A stretch of 64,000 nucleotides of DNA from Stenotrophomonas nitritireducens (GCF_001700965.1 NZ_CP016756.1:3586501-3650500); one strand, 5' to 3'. Numbered from the stretch's first letter, positions 6,205-15,000 are shown. Translations and numbers: made by a program. Notes: generated from the letters alone by a model not told the origin.

Positions 6205-8619
6205 TCAGAACTTCGCGTTGAGCGACAGCCAGTAGCTGCGGCGCTGTTCCTTCACCGCATAGTCGTCGACGCAGCTGTACTCGCTGGGCGAGCTCAGGAT
6301 GCAGGACTGCGAGACGAAGTCCTTGTCGAACAGGTTGTTGACGCGCGCGTTGACCGTCAGCCAGTCGTTGAGCTTCCAGCTGCCGCCCAGGTGGAAGGTG
6401 GTGTAGTCCTCGTAGTAACGAACAGTCGAGCTGCTGACGCCGCCGACGTTGGATACCAGCGTGTCGCGGTAACGGTCGTAACGGCCTTCGCCGATCAAGC
6501 TCAGGCTGATGGCGTCGTTGAGCTGCCAGTTGAGGCTGGCATTGGCCATGTGCTTGGCCGGGTTGCCGGCGATCGGCTGGCCTTTGGTGGCGCCGCTGGT
6601 CTGCTCGCTCTTGGTGTAGGTGTAGTTACCGCGCAGCTGCAGGTTGTCCAGCAGGTCCACATGGCTGGCCAGCTCAACGCCGCGGGTTTCGGCCTTGTCC
6701 AGGTTCACACTCTGGCTGAAAACGCTGTAACCCAACGCTGCCCAGCCCGGGCCCACGTCCACGCAGTAGCCGCTGTTGGCCGGTGCCACTTCGCAGTTGG
6801 CGAAGCTGCCGCCGCTGGCGATCTTGTCGTCGAAGCGGTTGAGGAAGGCGGTGGCGTTGAAGCCCCAGCGGCCGCCGTCGTAATAGGTGGCGATTTCGTA
6901 GTTGGTGCTGGTCTCCGGCTTCAGGTTGGGCGAGCCCACCATCGGGATCACACCCTGGCCGCCGAAACCGGTCACGCCGGGAAACAGCTGATCCGGACGC
7001 GGGGTCTTGTAGCCGGTGCTGACGCCGCCCTTGACGGTCCACGCATCGCTGGCATTCCACACCAGGTAGGCGCGCGGGCTGACATGGCTGCCGAAGATGT
7101 TGTGGTGGTCATAGCGCAGGCCGAAGGTGGCGGTGAGCGCGTCGGTCAGCGACCAGTTGTCCTCGGCAAACACCGACCAGGTGCGGTGCTTCTGCTTGAC
7201 GTTGTCGCGGTAGCCGCCACCGTCCATGCCGAATACGCCGTCGGTCATGTCGGTGTTGTTGTACTGGCCACCGACGGTGACTTTGTGCGCATCGAAACCC
7301 AGTTCGAGCATGGTGTCCAGCACCATTGCATCCAGTTCCATGGTGCGCAACGGGCGCGGCAGGAAGGCCTGCAGGCGGGCGCGTTCGGCATCATTGAGCA
7401 CCGACAGGTTGCCGCTGGCCATGTTGCAGTTGGCGGCCTGGCCGCGGCGCTGGCAGACATCGTTCCACAGGTTCTGCAGGTCGGCGCGCTCGGCCAGGGT
7501 CAGCGGCAGCGAGCGGCCCAGGTTGTTGCTCTGGGTACGCGACAGGCTGGTCTGCCAGGTGCCGAAGTCGTAGCGGCCCTGGTGGGTCAGCGCCAGCTGG
7601 TCCAGCTCATAGCGCTGGTAGGCGGTATAGCCAACGCGCGGCTGCACCACGCGGCGGGTGGTGGTGCCACCGTTGCCATTGGGAATGGTCGCCACACCGC
7701 TGCGCCACAGGCTTTCGGCGCTGTCCAGGGTGCCGGTCTGGCCCTTGCTGTTGTCGTACTTCTGGCGCGAGACGTCGTAGTCCAGCCACAGGTCGTGGTT
7801 TTCGCTGGCCTTGAAGTTCAGGCGGATGCCGCTGTTCCAGTTGGTATTGGCCACGGCCTTGCCGCCGCCGCCAAAGCCGAGCGCACGTTCCCACTGGCTG
7901 CCATCGGGCAGCGGCAGCGAATCCCATTCCGGACGCGATTCGTCGATGTCGTACCAGCTGCCGCGCACGGTCATGCCCAGACGGTCCTGGATCAGCGGGC
8001 CGCTCAGGTACAGGTCGGTGGTGCGGGCGTCGCCGAACGCGTCTTCCTGCTGCACGGTGAGACCCTGCGTCACCGAGCCGTGCCATTCGCTCTGGTTGCG
8101 GCGGGTGATGATGTTGATAACCCCGCCCATGGCATCTGCGCCGTACAGGGTCGACATCGGGCCGCGCACTACTTCGATGCGTTCCACTGCATCCAACGGC
8201 GGCATGTAGGCGAACTGGCCGCCACCGAAGTTGTTCGGGTACAGATTGCCGACGTTGCTCTGGCGGCGGCCATCGATCAGCACTAGCGTGTATTCGGACG
8301 GCATGCCGCGCATGGAAATGGTGGCGCGGCCGTTCTTGTCGGTGGTTTCCATGCCGACGTCGATGCCTTCCACGTCGCGCAGCGCATCGACCAGGCTGGT
8401 GTAGGGACGCAGTGCCAGTTCTTCGCGGCTGACCACGCTGATGCTGGCCGGCGCGTCGGTGATCTTCTGCTCGAAGCCGCTGGCGGTGACGACCACCTTG
8501 TCCAGCGTGGTAGGTGCGCCGCTACCGCTGGCATGCGCGCTGGCGCTGAGGGCGCCGAGCACGGCGAGGCTGAGCAGTTGGCGGGAAACGGACACACGGT
8601 GGCGCTGGCGCAGGGCCAT
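6205..8619 (-). CDS. TonB-dependent siderophore receptor (FepA/CirA type)
   Basis: An 804-residue outer-membrane receptor with a signal peptide ending near SASAHA, a TonB-box-like DKVVVTAS, and a plug domain (about 45-165: TDAPASISVVSREEL, ERIEVVRGPMSTLYGADAMGGVINIITRR). A 22-strand barrel ends in the C-terminal Phe of KF. The plug signatures fit FepA/CirA-like catecholate or iron receptors rather than FhuA types. GAGG lies 8 nt before the ATG. It is preceded on the same strand by a small proline-rich membrane protein and a Fur-box-like site, and followed by the Fur-preceded redox operon. Uptake of a ferric catecholate is the best inference; the ligand is unknown. Confidence 0.9.
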   Translation of the reverse strand: MALRQRHRVSVSRQLLSLAVLGALSASAHASGSGAPTTLDKVVVTASGFEQKITDAPASISVVSREELALRPYTSLVDALRDVEGIDVGMETTDKNGRATISMRGMPSEYTLVLIDGRRQSNVGNLYPNNFGGGQFAYMPPLDAVERIEVVRGPMSTLYGADAMGGVINIITRRNQSEWHGSVTQGLTVQQEDAFGDARTTDLYLSGPLIQDRLGMTVRGSWYDIDESRPEWDSLPLPDGSQWERALGFGGGGKAVANTNWNSGIRLNFKASENHDLWLDYDVSRQKYDNSKGQTGTLDSAESLWRSGVATIPNGNGGTTTRRVVQPRVGYTAYQRYELDQLALTHQGRYDFGTWQTSLSRTQSNNLGRSLPLTLAERADLQNLWNDVCQRRGQAANCNMASGNLSVLNDAERARLQAFLPRPLRTMELDAMVLDTMLELGFDAHKVTVGGQYNNTDMTDGVFGMDGGGYRDNVKQKHRTWSVFAEDNWSLTDALTATFGLRYDHHNIFGSHVSPRAYLVWNASDAWTVKGGVSTGYKTPRPDQLFPGVTGFGGQGVIPMVGSPNLKPETSTNYEIATYYDGGRWGFNATAFLNRFDDKIASGGSFANCEVAPANSGYCVDVGPGWAALGYSVFSQSVNLDKAETRGVELASHVDLLDNLQLRGNYTYTKSEQTSGATKGQPIAGNPAKHMANASLNWQLNDAISLSLIGEGRYDRYRDTLVSNVGGVSSSTVRYYEDYTTFHLGGSWKLNDWLTVNARVNNLFDKDFVSQSCILSSPSEYSCVDDYAVKEQRRSYWLSLNAKF

Positions 8620-8735
8620 GGGAATACCTCGAACAAGGAAATGCAGGCTGCAGTCGTCAACACCGCAAGCGCGGGCGCATGCAGAGACGGGCTGAAAAGA
8701 GAGGGGGTGAAGCGCGGGCGCCTAGGCGCGGAGCA

Positions 8736-9149
8736 TCAGCTCAACGGGGGCGCTTGCCCACGTTGTTGGCGCGGGCTGGCCAGGGCATGGCCCATGACCG
8801 GCTCGGATACCGGGATGGCCACCCGTAACGGGCTGGGGCCGGTGGCTGCAAGCAGCAGCGGCTTGACACTGGGCAGGGGCGGGATGGCAATTGCCGCGCG
8901 CAGCTGGCTTGCCTTGCGAAGTTTGGCCGGGCTTTGTTCTTCCAACTGGCGTTCGCCGCCCTGACGCTCTTCGGCAGGGGCCGATGCAGTGCTGTTTTCC
9001 GCAACACCAAGCCGGGCCAGCTGGCTGCCGCTTTGGCACAGCGATGCCAGCAGCGACAACAGCATCAGCAGGCACAAAACCAACGGACGCAGGCTGACAA
9101 CGCCGGATGCGGCGGTGCTGTATGCGTGCTGGCGTTGTGGTTGCGGCAT
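8736..9149 (-). CDS. Small proline-rich one-helix protein upstream of the receptor
   Basis: 137 residues, not recognised as a known family. One hydrophobic segment (about 22-40, LVLCLLMLLSLLASL) is followed by a low-complexity stretch rich in Ala, Pro and Gln with charged EERQGGERQLEEQ. This topology suggests a membrane-anchored periplasmic tail. The gene stands between a Fur-box-like site (about 80 bp upstream) and the TonB receptor (116 bp downstream), so iron-regulated co-expression is likely. A second protein of the same plan occupies the equivalent place before the other receptor (13467-13907). Overlapping frames exist, so the reading frame is moderately certain. Confidence 0.5.
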   Translation of the reverse strand: MPQPQRQHAYSTAASGVVSLRPLVLCLLMLLSLLASLCQSGSQLARLGVAENSTASAPAEERQGGERQLEEQSPAKLRKASQLRAAIAIPPLPSVKPLLLAATGPSPLRVAIPVSEPVMGHALASPRQQRGQAPPLS

Positions 9150-9230
9150 GCGAATCCCCGATGTGCGGGCGCGCTGACGAGGGCCGTCCTGCGCGCTGCA
9201 GCATTTTAGATGCGATCCGTTAGCTTTTGC

Positions 9231-9249
9231 AAATGAGAATTGATAGCAA
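9231..9249 (-). promoter_or_regulatory. Fur-box-like site upstream of the receptor unit
   Basis: AAATGAGAATTGATAGCAA resembles the Fur consensus and shares the ATGAGAAT core with the site at 5931. It lies about 80 bp before the small proline-rich gene that precedes the TonB receptor. Confidence 0.7.
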
Positions 9250-9359
9250 CATGGCGATTATCAGTTTGCTGGCGTTGGCTGATCCACGCGCCGCGCTGTC
9301 AGTGACGTTGATTCGTTGGAGCTGTCCGGTGCGCGTGGCAGAAGCAGACCGCGGCTTTT

Positions 9360-9456
9360 GTAGCCCGGGTAAGCGCAGCGCACCCGAGAGCAGGGAGCGG
9401 CGGGGTTCTTGGACTCTCAGCGAACAGCCCCGGGTGCGCTGCGCTTCCCCGGGCTA
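9360..9456. repeat. Inverted pair of class-C REPs
   Basis: GTAGCCCGGGTAAGCGCAGCGCACCCG at 9360-9386 faces its inverted copy at about 9428-9456. The same family recurs at 43121-43149 and 56353-56465. Confidence 0.85.
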
Positions 9457-9498
9457 CGGTGCTACGGAGCTGCTGCGTTGAGGAGGGGCCGGCAACGC

Positions 9499-10176
9499 TC
9501 AGGTCTGCGCCCATTGCCGCAGCAGGTTGTGATAAATCCCGGTCAGGCTGACCAGCGAGGGGTGCTGCGGGCAGTCTTGGGTGAGTTGCTGGATGGACGT
9601 ATCCATTTCCCACAGCAGGCGCCGATGGGCGTCGTCGCGCACCATGCTCTGCACCCAGAAGAACGAGGCCAGGCGCGCGCCACGGGTCACCGGTTGCACT
9701 TTGTGCAGGCTGCTGGACGGATACACCACCAGGTCGCCGGCCGGCAGCTTCACTTCGTGCTCGCCATAGGTGTCGCTGATGATCAGTTCGCCGCCTTCGT
9801 ATTCGTCCGGTTCGCACAGGAACAGCGTGCAGGACACGTCCGAGCGCAGCTGCTCGCCCTGGCCCAGGTTCATCACCGCGCCATCCACATGGAAGCCGTA
9901 GTTGCCGCCACCGCTGTAACGGTTGAAACGCGGCGGCAGGTACTTCAGCGGCAGCGCGGCGCTGAAGAAGGAAGGGTTGCTGGCCAGTGCCAGCAACACG
10001 GTTTCGCCCAGCTCGCGGCGCAGCGGCGAGTTTTCCGGCAGCTGCTGGTTGCGCTTGGCATGGGTGCCGAGATGGCCGACGGTTTCGCGGCCATCGGTCC
10101 AGTCAGCCGCATCCAGTTTCTGGCGGAACAGGGCGACCTGTTCGGGGCTGAGTACGTTGGGGATATGCAGCAGCAT
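9499..10176 (-). CDS. piuC: Fe(II)/2-oxoglutarate-dependent PKHD-type hydroxylase PiuC
   Basis: 225 residues, the normal length of PiuC/YbiX-type PKHD hydroxylases (prolyl 4-hydroxylase fold). The iron ligands HxD are visible in [11 protein letters not shown] (about 92-102) and the distal His in [21 protein letters not shown], where the Arg binds 2-oxoglutarate. The ATG has GAGGAA 5 nt upstream. The gene follows a Sel1-repeat gene by about 20 bp, and that gene follows a PiuA/Fiu-like receptor, the same gene set found beside piuA in Pseudomonas. The physiological substrate is not established; a role in siderophore use is inferred. Confidence 0.92.
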   Translation of the reverse strand: MLLHIPNVLSPEQVALFRQKLDAADWTDGRETVGHLGTHAKRNQQLPENSPLRRELGETVLLALASNPSFFSAALPLKYLPPRFNRYSGGGNYGFHVDGAVMNLGQGEQLRSDVSCTLFLCEPDEYEGGELIISDTYGEHEVKLPAGDLVVYPSSSLHKVQPVTRGARLASFFWVQSMVRDDAHRRLLWEMDTSIQQLTQDCPQHPSLVSLTGIYHNLLRQWAQT

Positions 10177-10197
10177 GGGAGTTCCTCGGGGACTGGC

Positions 10198-10905
10198 TCA
10201 GGCTACCAGTGCACGGATCTGCGGATGGGGGGAGGCCGCCAGTTCGGGCACGATATGCGCCATGAACGCAGGGCTGCCGTTGGCCAATGCCAAGCGCAAC
10301 CACTGCGCGGCGGCCTCGATCTGGCCTTGTTGCAGCAGGATGGAGGCGAGGTTGGCCTGGCCGCGGAAATCACCGGCCTCGGCCGAGCGTTGATACCAGG
10401 CCAGGGCGGCCTGCGGATCGCGTTCGATCTCCAGCCCGTCTTCCAGGTGGCGTGCCAGCAGATTCATCGATTTGGCGTGGCCCAGCTGCGCGGCCTGTGT
10501 GTACAGCGCCAGCGCCCTGGGACGGTCCTGCGCCACGCCGCGGCCTGTGGCAAGCAGGTTGGCATGGTTGTACATGCCCCAGTCCAGCCCGGCTTCGGCG
10601 GCACTGCGGTACCAGACCGCGGCCAGCGCGGCATCCGGCGTGCAGCCCTGGCCAAGCTCATGGCAGCGGCCGAGCATGTTCATCGCCAGTGCGCTGCCGT
10701 TGTTGGCGGCGGTTTCGTACCAGAGCAGGGCGGCCTGCTCGTCGCGGTCCACGCCCTTGCCTTCGATGTACAGCTGGGCCAGCAGCAGTTGCGCCTGGGC
10801 CTGGCCGCCGAGCGCGGCGTCGCGGATGCGCGCGAAGGTGCCCTGCGGATCATTGAGCAGCTGCTGCGCCAGAGCAGCGGCATCGATTGGAAGGGCATTG
10901 GACAT
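10198..10905 (-). CDS. Sel1-repeat (TPR-like) protein
   Basis: 235 residues made mostly of Sel1-like repeats: AALLWYETAANNGSALAM, AAVWYRSAAEAGLDWGM, ALALYTQAAQLGHAKSM, ALAWYQRSAEAGDFRGQ. There is no signal peptide, so the protein is probably cytoplasmic and acts as a protein-binding scaffold. It sits between the PiuA-like receptor and piuC, an arrangement also known in Pseudomonas. Downstream spacing to piuC is short (21 bp), suggesting co-transcription. Its partner is unknown. Confidence 0.88.
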   Translation of the reverse strand: MSNALPIDAAALAQQLLNDPQGTFARIRDAALGGQAQAQLLLAQLYIEGKGVDRDEQAALLWYETAANNGSALAMNMLGRCHELGQGCTPDAALAAVWYRSAAEAGLDWGMYNHANLLATGRGVAQDRPRALALYTQAAQLGHAKSMNLLARHLEDGLEIERDPQAALAWYQRSAEAGDFRGQANLASILLQQGQIEAAAQWLRLALANGSPAFMAHIVPELAASPHPQIRALVA

Positions 10906-11003
10906 CGTCTCGCCTGTGAGCAGGTTTGCACCGGTAGCTGCTGCCGATGGTAGCCAGTGCGGATGATCGCCGTCGCCTGCGGCGGCGCTAAGGTAGAAAG
11001 CAG

Positions 11004-11033
11004 AACGGCGGCAGGCTTGGGCCTGCCGCCGTT
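11004..11033 (-). terminator. GC-rich hairpin after the PiuA-like receptor
   Basis: AACGGCGGCAGGC pairs with GCCTGCCGCCGTT around a 4-nt loop, just past the receptor stop codon. There is no strong U-tract, so this could be a weak terminator or an mRNA 3' stabiliser. Confidence 0.6.
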
Positions 11034-11049
11034 GTTGCTCTTGCGGACA

Positions 11050-13341
11050 TCAGAACTTGACGTTCAGTGCCAGCGTCGCCGCACGGCCCGGGGCGATGCT
11101 GGCGTAATGGGAGGCATAGGCCTTGGTGAAATAGGTCTTGTCGGTCAGGTTCTGCACGTTCAACTGCAGGCTGATGTTGTCCTGGATGGCGTAGCCGATC
11201 ATCGCGTCCCAACGGGTGTAGCTTGGGATCCACTTGGTGTTGGCGGCGTCGCCGTACTGCTTGTCGACATAGCTTGCACCGCCACCGACAGTCAGGCCGA
11301 ACGGGAACACATAGGTGGTCCACAGCGTGGCGGCATGCTTGGGCGTGTTCGGGAACATGTTGCCGTTGTTCGGCGAGACGATGTACTGGCCTGCCGGGCA
11401 GGGCTGGCCGCGCGGCACGGTGACGCCGCAGACAAAGCCGTTGTCCTTCAGCTCCGAATCCATGTATGTATAGCCGCCAGCGACATTCCAGTTGTCGGTG
11501 ATCTGGCCATTGATGCCGATCTCGACGCCGTTGATCGCCTTCTTGCCGGCGTTCTGGGTAGTGCCGGTGTCGATGACGACGCGGGCATTGTTCATTTCGG
11601 TGTGGAAGATGGCTGCGGTCAGGTTCAGGCGCTTTTCGAACAGGTCCCACTTGGTGCCCAGCTCGTAGTTTTTGGTTTCCTGCGGCTTGAGGTTCTCGAT
11701 GGCGGCGCTGATCGCGTCGTTGCCTTCACCGCTGTCCATGCCCGGCGGCGTGGACGAGGTGCCGTAGGACAGGTAGATGCTGCCATTTTCGGTCGGCTTG
11801 AACACCACGCCGGCCTGGTAGTTCAGGAAGCCGTCGCTGTTTTTCAGCACGGTCGGGGCCTTGTTCAGGACCGGGGTGACCTGCTTGGTGTCGTAGTCGT
11901 CCCAGCGCAGGCCGAGGTTGACCAGCCACTTTTCGCTCAGCTCGATGGTATCGAAGGCGTAGACCGACTTGGTCTTGGTGGTCTGGTCGATATCCAGCAC
12001 CTTGTCGCTGCGGGTCACCGGGTGGGTGGCCGACCACGGATCATTCGGGTTCGGGTTGTAGAAATCGGTGCAGTTGTAGCCGGTCGCCGCGCCGGTGGTC
12101 TTGCACACCTGGTTGTTGCCGATCGGGTTGTTGGTGCCGGCGCCGCCGATCACATAGCTGCCCTTGCTGCTCTTCTCTTCGCTGTATTCAACGCCGGCAC
12201 TGTAGCTGTGCTTCAGGCCACCGGTCTGGAATGCCCCGGTCAGGCTCAGCTGGTCGGCGAAGGTCTTGGTGTCGATCGCGCGGTTGTTGGTACGGCGCCA
12301 CAAGGTGCCGTACAGCAGCGGGTTGTTCTTGCTGTCGTCCGGCTGGGTCCACAGGTAGTCATTGCTGGTGTTGCCCAGGCGCGCGATGTTGCGCAGCTTG
12401 TGCTCGCCGAACGAGTAGCTGGCGTCCAGGGTGCTGATATCGGCACGGGTACGCTGGAAGTCGCGGTCCTTCAGGCCGTAATAGTTGTTGCGGTCCGGCA
12501 CCAGCGGCTTGCCGGTGGTGGTGCCGGTTGCCGGATCGGCATAGGGAAAACCGCCGGCATCGGGCAGGTCATCGGTTTCCAGGTGGTAATGGCTGGCGAT
12601 CAGCTGCAGCGGGCCGTTCAGGCCGAAAGCGATGGACGGTGCGATACCCCAACGGCTGACGTTGGCGGCGTCGCGGCCGGCGATGTCGGATTCGTGCTTG
12701 AGCAGGTTCAAACGGGCGGCAATGCCATCGCCCAGCACGTAGTTGGCATCAACGGTGCCGCGCGCATAGCTGTCGGTGCCGATGCCCATGCTGGCGCTGG
12801 TTTCGTTCTTCAGCTTCGGGGTCTTGCTGACCAGGTTGATGCTGCCACCGCCGGAATCACGGCCGCCGTAGGCCGAGCTTGGGCCCTTGACCACTTCCAG
12901 CTGCTCCAGGTCGAACACCTCGCGGGTCTGCGAGCCGACGTCGCGCAGGCCGTCGACGAACATGTTGCTCTGGCCGTCGAAGCCGCGCAGGAACGGACGG
13001 TCACCGGTGGAGTTGCCACCTTCGCCGGCACCAAAGGTGATGCCTGGCACCATGCGCAGGGCATCGACCAGATTGGTGGCACCGATTTCCTGGATGGTCT
13101 TCTCGGTGACCACGGACACCGACTTCGGGGTGTCCAGCAGTTCGGCGGTGAACTTGGGCGAGGACGGCGCAAACCAGCTGCCGCGTACCTGTACCTGATC
13201 CAGATCGGTGGCCTTGTTCCTGGCCGAGTCGGCGTCTGCGTCGGCGGCCAGTGCGGTCAGCGGCGAGAAGCCGGCGGCCAGCGTGGCAGTGGCGAGCATG
13301 GTGGCGCGCGGTGCGTACTTGCGGGTCTTGATGTGGGTCAT
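11050..13341 (-). CDS. piuA: Catecholate siderophore TonB receptor (PiuA/Fiu type)
   Basis: 763 residues. A signal peptide ends near TALAAD. A TonB-box-like region (DLDQVQVRGSW) and a plug follow, with TPKSVSVVTEKTIQEIGATNL, GDRPFLRGFDGQSNMFVDGLRD and EVVKGPSSAYGGRDSGGGSINLVSKTP. The barrel ends in LALNVKF. The GRDSGGGSINLVSK plug signature and the FDGQSNMFVDGLRD loop are typical of the Fiu/PiuA branch of catecholate receptors, which also import siderophore-linked cephalosporins. Downstream Sel1 and PiuC genes support the assignment. A small one-helix protein and a Fur-box-like site precede it. Confidence 0.87.
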   Translation of the reverse strand: MTHIKTRKYAPRATMLATATLAAGFSPLTALAADADADSARNKATDLDQVQVRGSWFAPSSPKFTAELLDTPKSVSVVTEKTIQEIGATNLVDALRMVPGITFGAGEGGNSTGDRPFLRGFDGQSNMFVDGLRDVGSQTREVFDLEQLEVVKGPSSAYGGRDSGGGSINLVSKTPKLKNETSASMGIGTDSYARGTVDANYVLGDGIAARLNLLKHESDIAGRDAANVSRWGIAPSIAFGLNGPLQLIASHYHLETDDLPDAGGFPYADPATGTTTGKPLVPDRNNYYGLKDRDFQRTRADISTLDASYSFGEHKLRNIARLGNTSNDYLWTQPDDSKNNPLLYGTLWRRTNNRAIDTKTFADQLSLTGAFQTGGLKHSYSAGVEYSEEKSSKGSYVIGGAGTNNPIGNNQVCKTTGAATGYNCTDFYNPNPNDPWSATHPVTRSDKVLDIDQTTKTKSVYAFDTIELSEKWLVNLGLRWDDYDTKQVTPVLNKAPTVLKNSDGFLNYQAGVVFKPTENGSIYLSYGTSSTPPGMDSGEGNDAISAAIENLKPQETKNYELGTKWDLFEKRLNLTAAIFHTEMNNARVVIDTGTTQNAGKKAINGVEIGINGQITDNWNVAGGYTYMDSELKDNGFVCGVTVPRGQPCPAGQYIVSPNNGNMFPNTPKHAATLWTTYVFPFGLTVGGGASYVDKQYGDAANTKWIPSYTRWDAMIGYAIQDNISLQLNVQNLTDKTYFTKAYASHYASIAPGRAATLALNVKF

Positions 13342-13466
13342 GGACGGGTATATCCGGAAGAAAAGGACGAGTTGGCCTGACGGGCCGGTTGGCGCCGTGG
13401 GCGGAAGAAGGAAACGCAGGTATCGAAGGCGGCGGGCGCTGAAGGCGCGGACCAGCCCGATGCGGC

Positions 13467-13907
13467 TCAGGCAGCGCAGCGATGCGGTGGGGCGTGGCCG
13501 GGGTTGAGCAACAGACAGGGCGCCAGCGGATAACGCTGGGCGCGCTCGACCGCGTGCTGCAGCAGCGTATCGCTGGCGGCGGTCATGAAGACGTGCTGGG
13601 AGGTGAGCGGGGCAAGCTGGACCGGTGCAGAGAGCACGGGAGCGGGGCGTTGCCGGTTGGGACGTGAGGTTTCGCTGCCGGCTTCGCTGATTGCCGCCAT
13701 CTGCAACGGCGGCTGCGGGTGGCCCGGTTCAGGCGAGGCCTGCACCTGATCGTGGGACACGATCGCCAACGGCATTGCAGCCATCGCCTTGGCCTGCAAC
13801 GCGACCGCGCAGACCAGCAGCAGGCCGAACAACAGCGGCAGCCAATGCAGCCGTTGCCGCAAGGCGGCGACAGTCAGCGGTACAGACTTGGCGGGCGAGG
13901 TGGGCAT
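13467..13907 (-). CDS. Small proline-rich one-helix protein upstream of the PiuA-like receptor
   Basis: 146 residues, family not recognised. One membrane helix at about 22-39 (WLPLLFGLLLVCAVAL) is followed by a Pro/Gln/Ala-rich periplasmic-type tail (SPEPGHPQPPLQM) and a C-terminal region with two cysteines and histidines (CLLLNPGHAPPHRCAA). It lies 125 bp before the receptor start and about 50 bp after a Fur-box-like site, the same layout as at 8736-9149, although direct sequence similarity between the two is weak. A role in receptor energisation or regulation is only a guess. Confidence 0.55.
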   Translation of the reverse strand: MPTSPAKSVPLTVAALRQRLHWLPLLFGLLLVCAVALQAKAMAAMPLAIVSHDQVQASPEPGHPQPPLQMAAISEAGSETSRPNRQRPAPVLSAPVQLAPLTSQHVFMTAASDTLLQHAVERAQRYPLAPCLLLNPGHAPPHRCAA

Positions 13908-13958
13908 GCGGAGGCGGTACGGACCGTTGGGGTCGGGGAATCGCGACAGATGCGCATC

Positions 13959-13977
13959 TTATTGAGAATTGTTTGCG
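13959..13977 (-). promoter_or_regulatory. Fur-box-like site upstream of the PiuA-like receptor unit
   Basis: TTATTGAGAATTGTTTGCG shares the TTGAGAAT core of Fur sites and sits about 50 bp before the small membrane-protein gene that leads the receptor unit. Confidence 0.65.
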
Positions 13978-14087
13978 TTTGCAATACCGGGAGTCAAGGG
14001 TCAGTGCCCCTTTTCATGGGTACAGCGGGACAGTTGAACGGATGCCCGAGAGGCGCGCCGTGGCCTGTGAGGGGCTGTTTTATCGAG

Positions 14088-14118
14088 CGGCGGGGAAGGA
14101 GCTTCCCCGCCGTTTTTT
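14088..14118 (+). terminator. Hairpin with T-run after the Rieske gene
   Basis: CGGCGGGGAAG-GAG-CTTCCCCGCCG is followed by six T on the plus strand. It lies just past the minus-strand Rieske gene, so the T-run is oriented for the opposite strand. It may insulate in both directions. Confidence 0.5.
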
Positions 14119-14134
14119 CCGTGGAGCTGGCCGC

Positions 14135-14467
14135 TCAGTCGCGGTCGTCGCGCGACCAGATACCGCCGTGTTCGCGCTTGACCGGGAACTTGGGTACCGC
14201 CGTGTAGGCCGGGGCGCACAGGGCGCGGCCGTCGCGGACATCGAAACGGGCACCGTGCAGGATGCACTCGATGCTGCCTTCGGCCGCGTCGAGCTCACCG
14301 GAGGACAGTTCGAACTCCTCGTGCGTGCACTGGTCTTCCAGCGCGTACAGCTCGCCGTCCAGGTTGAACACGACGATGGGGGCACCGGTCACTTCATCGA
14401 AGCCGGTCTTCATTTCGCCCGGCAACAGTTCTTCGCTGGCACAGATGAAGGTCCAGGTCTCGCTCAT
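14135..14467 (-). CDS. Rieske [2Fe-2S] ferredoxin-type protein
   Basis: 110 residues, a stand-alone Rieske protein of the NirD / dioxygenase-ferredoxin type. The two ligand pairs are clear: C-T-H in DQCTHEEFEL (about 47-49) and C-I-L-H in CILHGARF (about 68-71). No signal peptide, so it is cytoplasmic. It overlaps the upstream GNAT gene by 4 nt (ATGA) and lies at the end of a run starting with the suf operon, whose products would assemble its cluster. Its electron-transfer partner is not visible in the window. Confidence 0.88.
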   Translation of the reverse strand: MSETWTFICASEELLPGEMKTGFDEVTGAPIVVFNLDGELYALEDQCTHEEFELSSGELDAAEGSIECILHGARFDVRDGRALCAPAYTAVPKFPVKREHGGIWSRDDRD

Positions 14468-15000
14468 GCGATGGCCCCAAGCGGCTTTTCAAGGATTTCG
14501 AACTGCAGGTCGTCGCGCTTGGGGATGCCAAAGCGCTCGTCCCCGTACGGGAACGGCTTCTTGATGCCGGTGCGCACATAGCCACGGCGTTCGTAGAAGG
14601 CGATGAGTTCATCGCGGCAGTCGATCACCGTCATCTGCATGGTCGGCAGCTGCCATTGCTCGGCGGCGTGCTGTTCGGCGCGCTGCATCAACTGTTTGCC
14701 GATGCCGCCGCCCTGGGCGTTGGGGCTGACCGAGAACATGCCGAAATAGCCGTGGCCGTTTTCGTCGGCAACATGGCAGCAGGCCTGCAACAGGCCATCC
14801 TGCTCGGCGAGCAGGATCACGCTGCGCGGGCGGTCGAGATCGCCCTGGATACCGGCGGCGTCGATACGCTGGCCGTCGAGGATGTCGGCTTCGGTGGTCC
14901 AGCCCACGCGCGAGGCGTCGCCGCGGTAGGCGGAGGTGACCAGTTCGATCAGGGCCGGGATATCGGCGGCGGTGGCGTTGCGGAAAGTCAGCTCGTTCAT
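14464..15000 (-). CDS. GNAT-family N-acetyltransferase
   Basis: 178 residues with a standard GNAT fold. The beta4-alpha3 acetyl-CoA loop reads SPNAQGGGIGKQLMQRAEQ, and the C-terminal ELIAFYERRGYVRTG is typical. The start is set at 15000 (MNELTFRNA); an in-frame ATG three codons earlier (15009) is also possible, but longer extensions run into REP sequence. The substrate is unknown. It overlaps the Rieske gene by 4 nt and is separated from sufS by a 390-bp REP-filled gap. Confidence 0.85.
   Translation of the reverse strand: MNELTFRNATAADIPALIELVTSAYRGDASRVGWTTEADILDGQRIDAAGIQGDLDRPRSVILLAEQDGLLQACCHVADENGHGYFGMFSVSPNAQGGGIGKQLMQRAEQHAAEQWQLPTMQMTVIDCRDELIAFYERRGYVRTGIKKPFPYGDERFGIPKRDDLQFEILEKPLGAIA

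Larger units (their letters stand above)
9150..9498. other. Intergenic region with Fur site and class-C REP pair
   Basis: These 349 bp contain the Fur-box-like site at 9231-9249 and an inverted pair of GTAGCCCGGGTAAGCGCAGCGCACCCG elements (9360-9386 and 9428-9456). Open frames here are short and overlap the repeats, so I call no gene. Confidence 0.7.

Noticed and set aside
6154..8286. 710-codon plus-strand frame opposite the TonB receptor
   Set aside because: Antisense shadow of a clear receptor gene.
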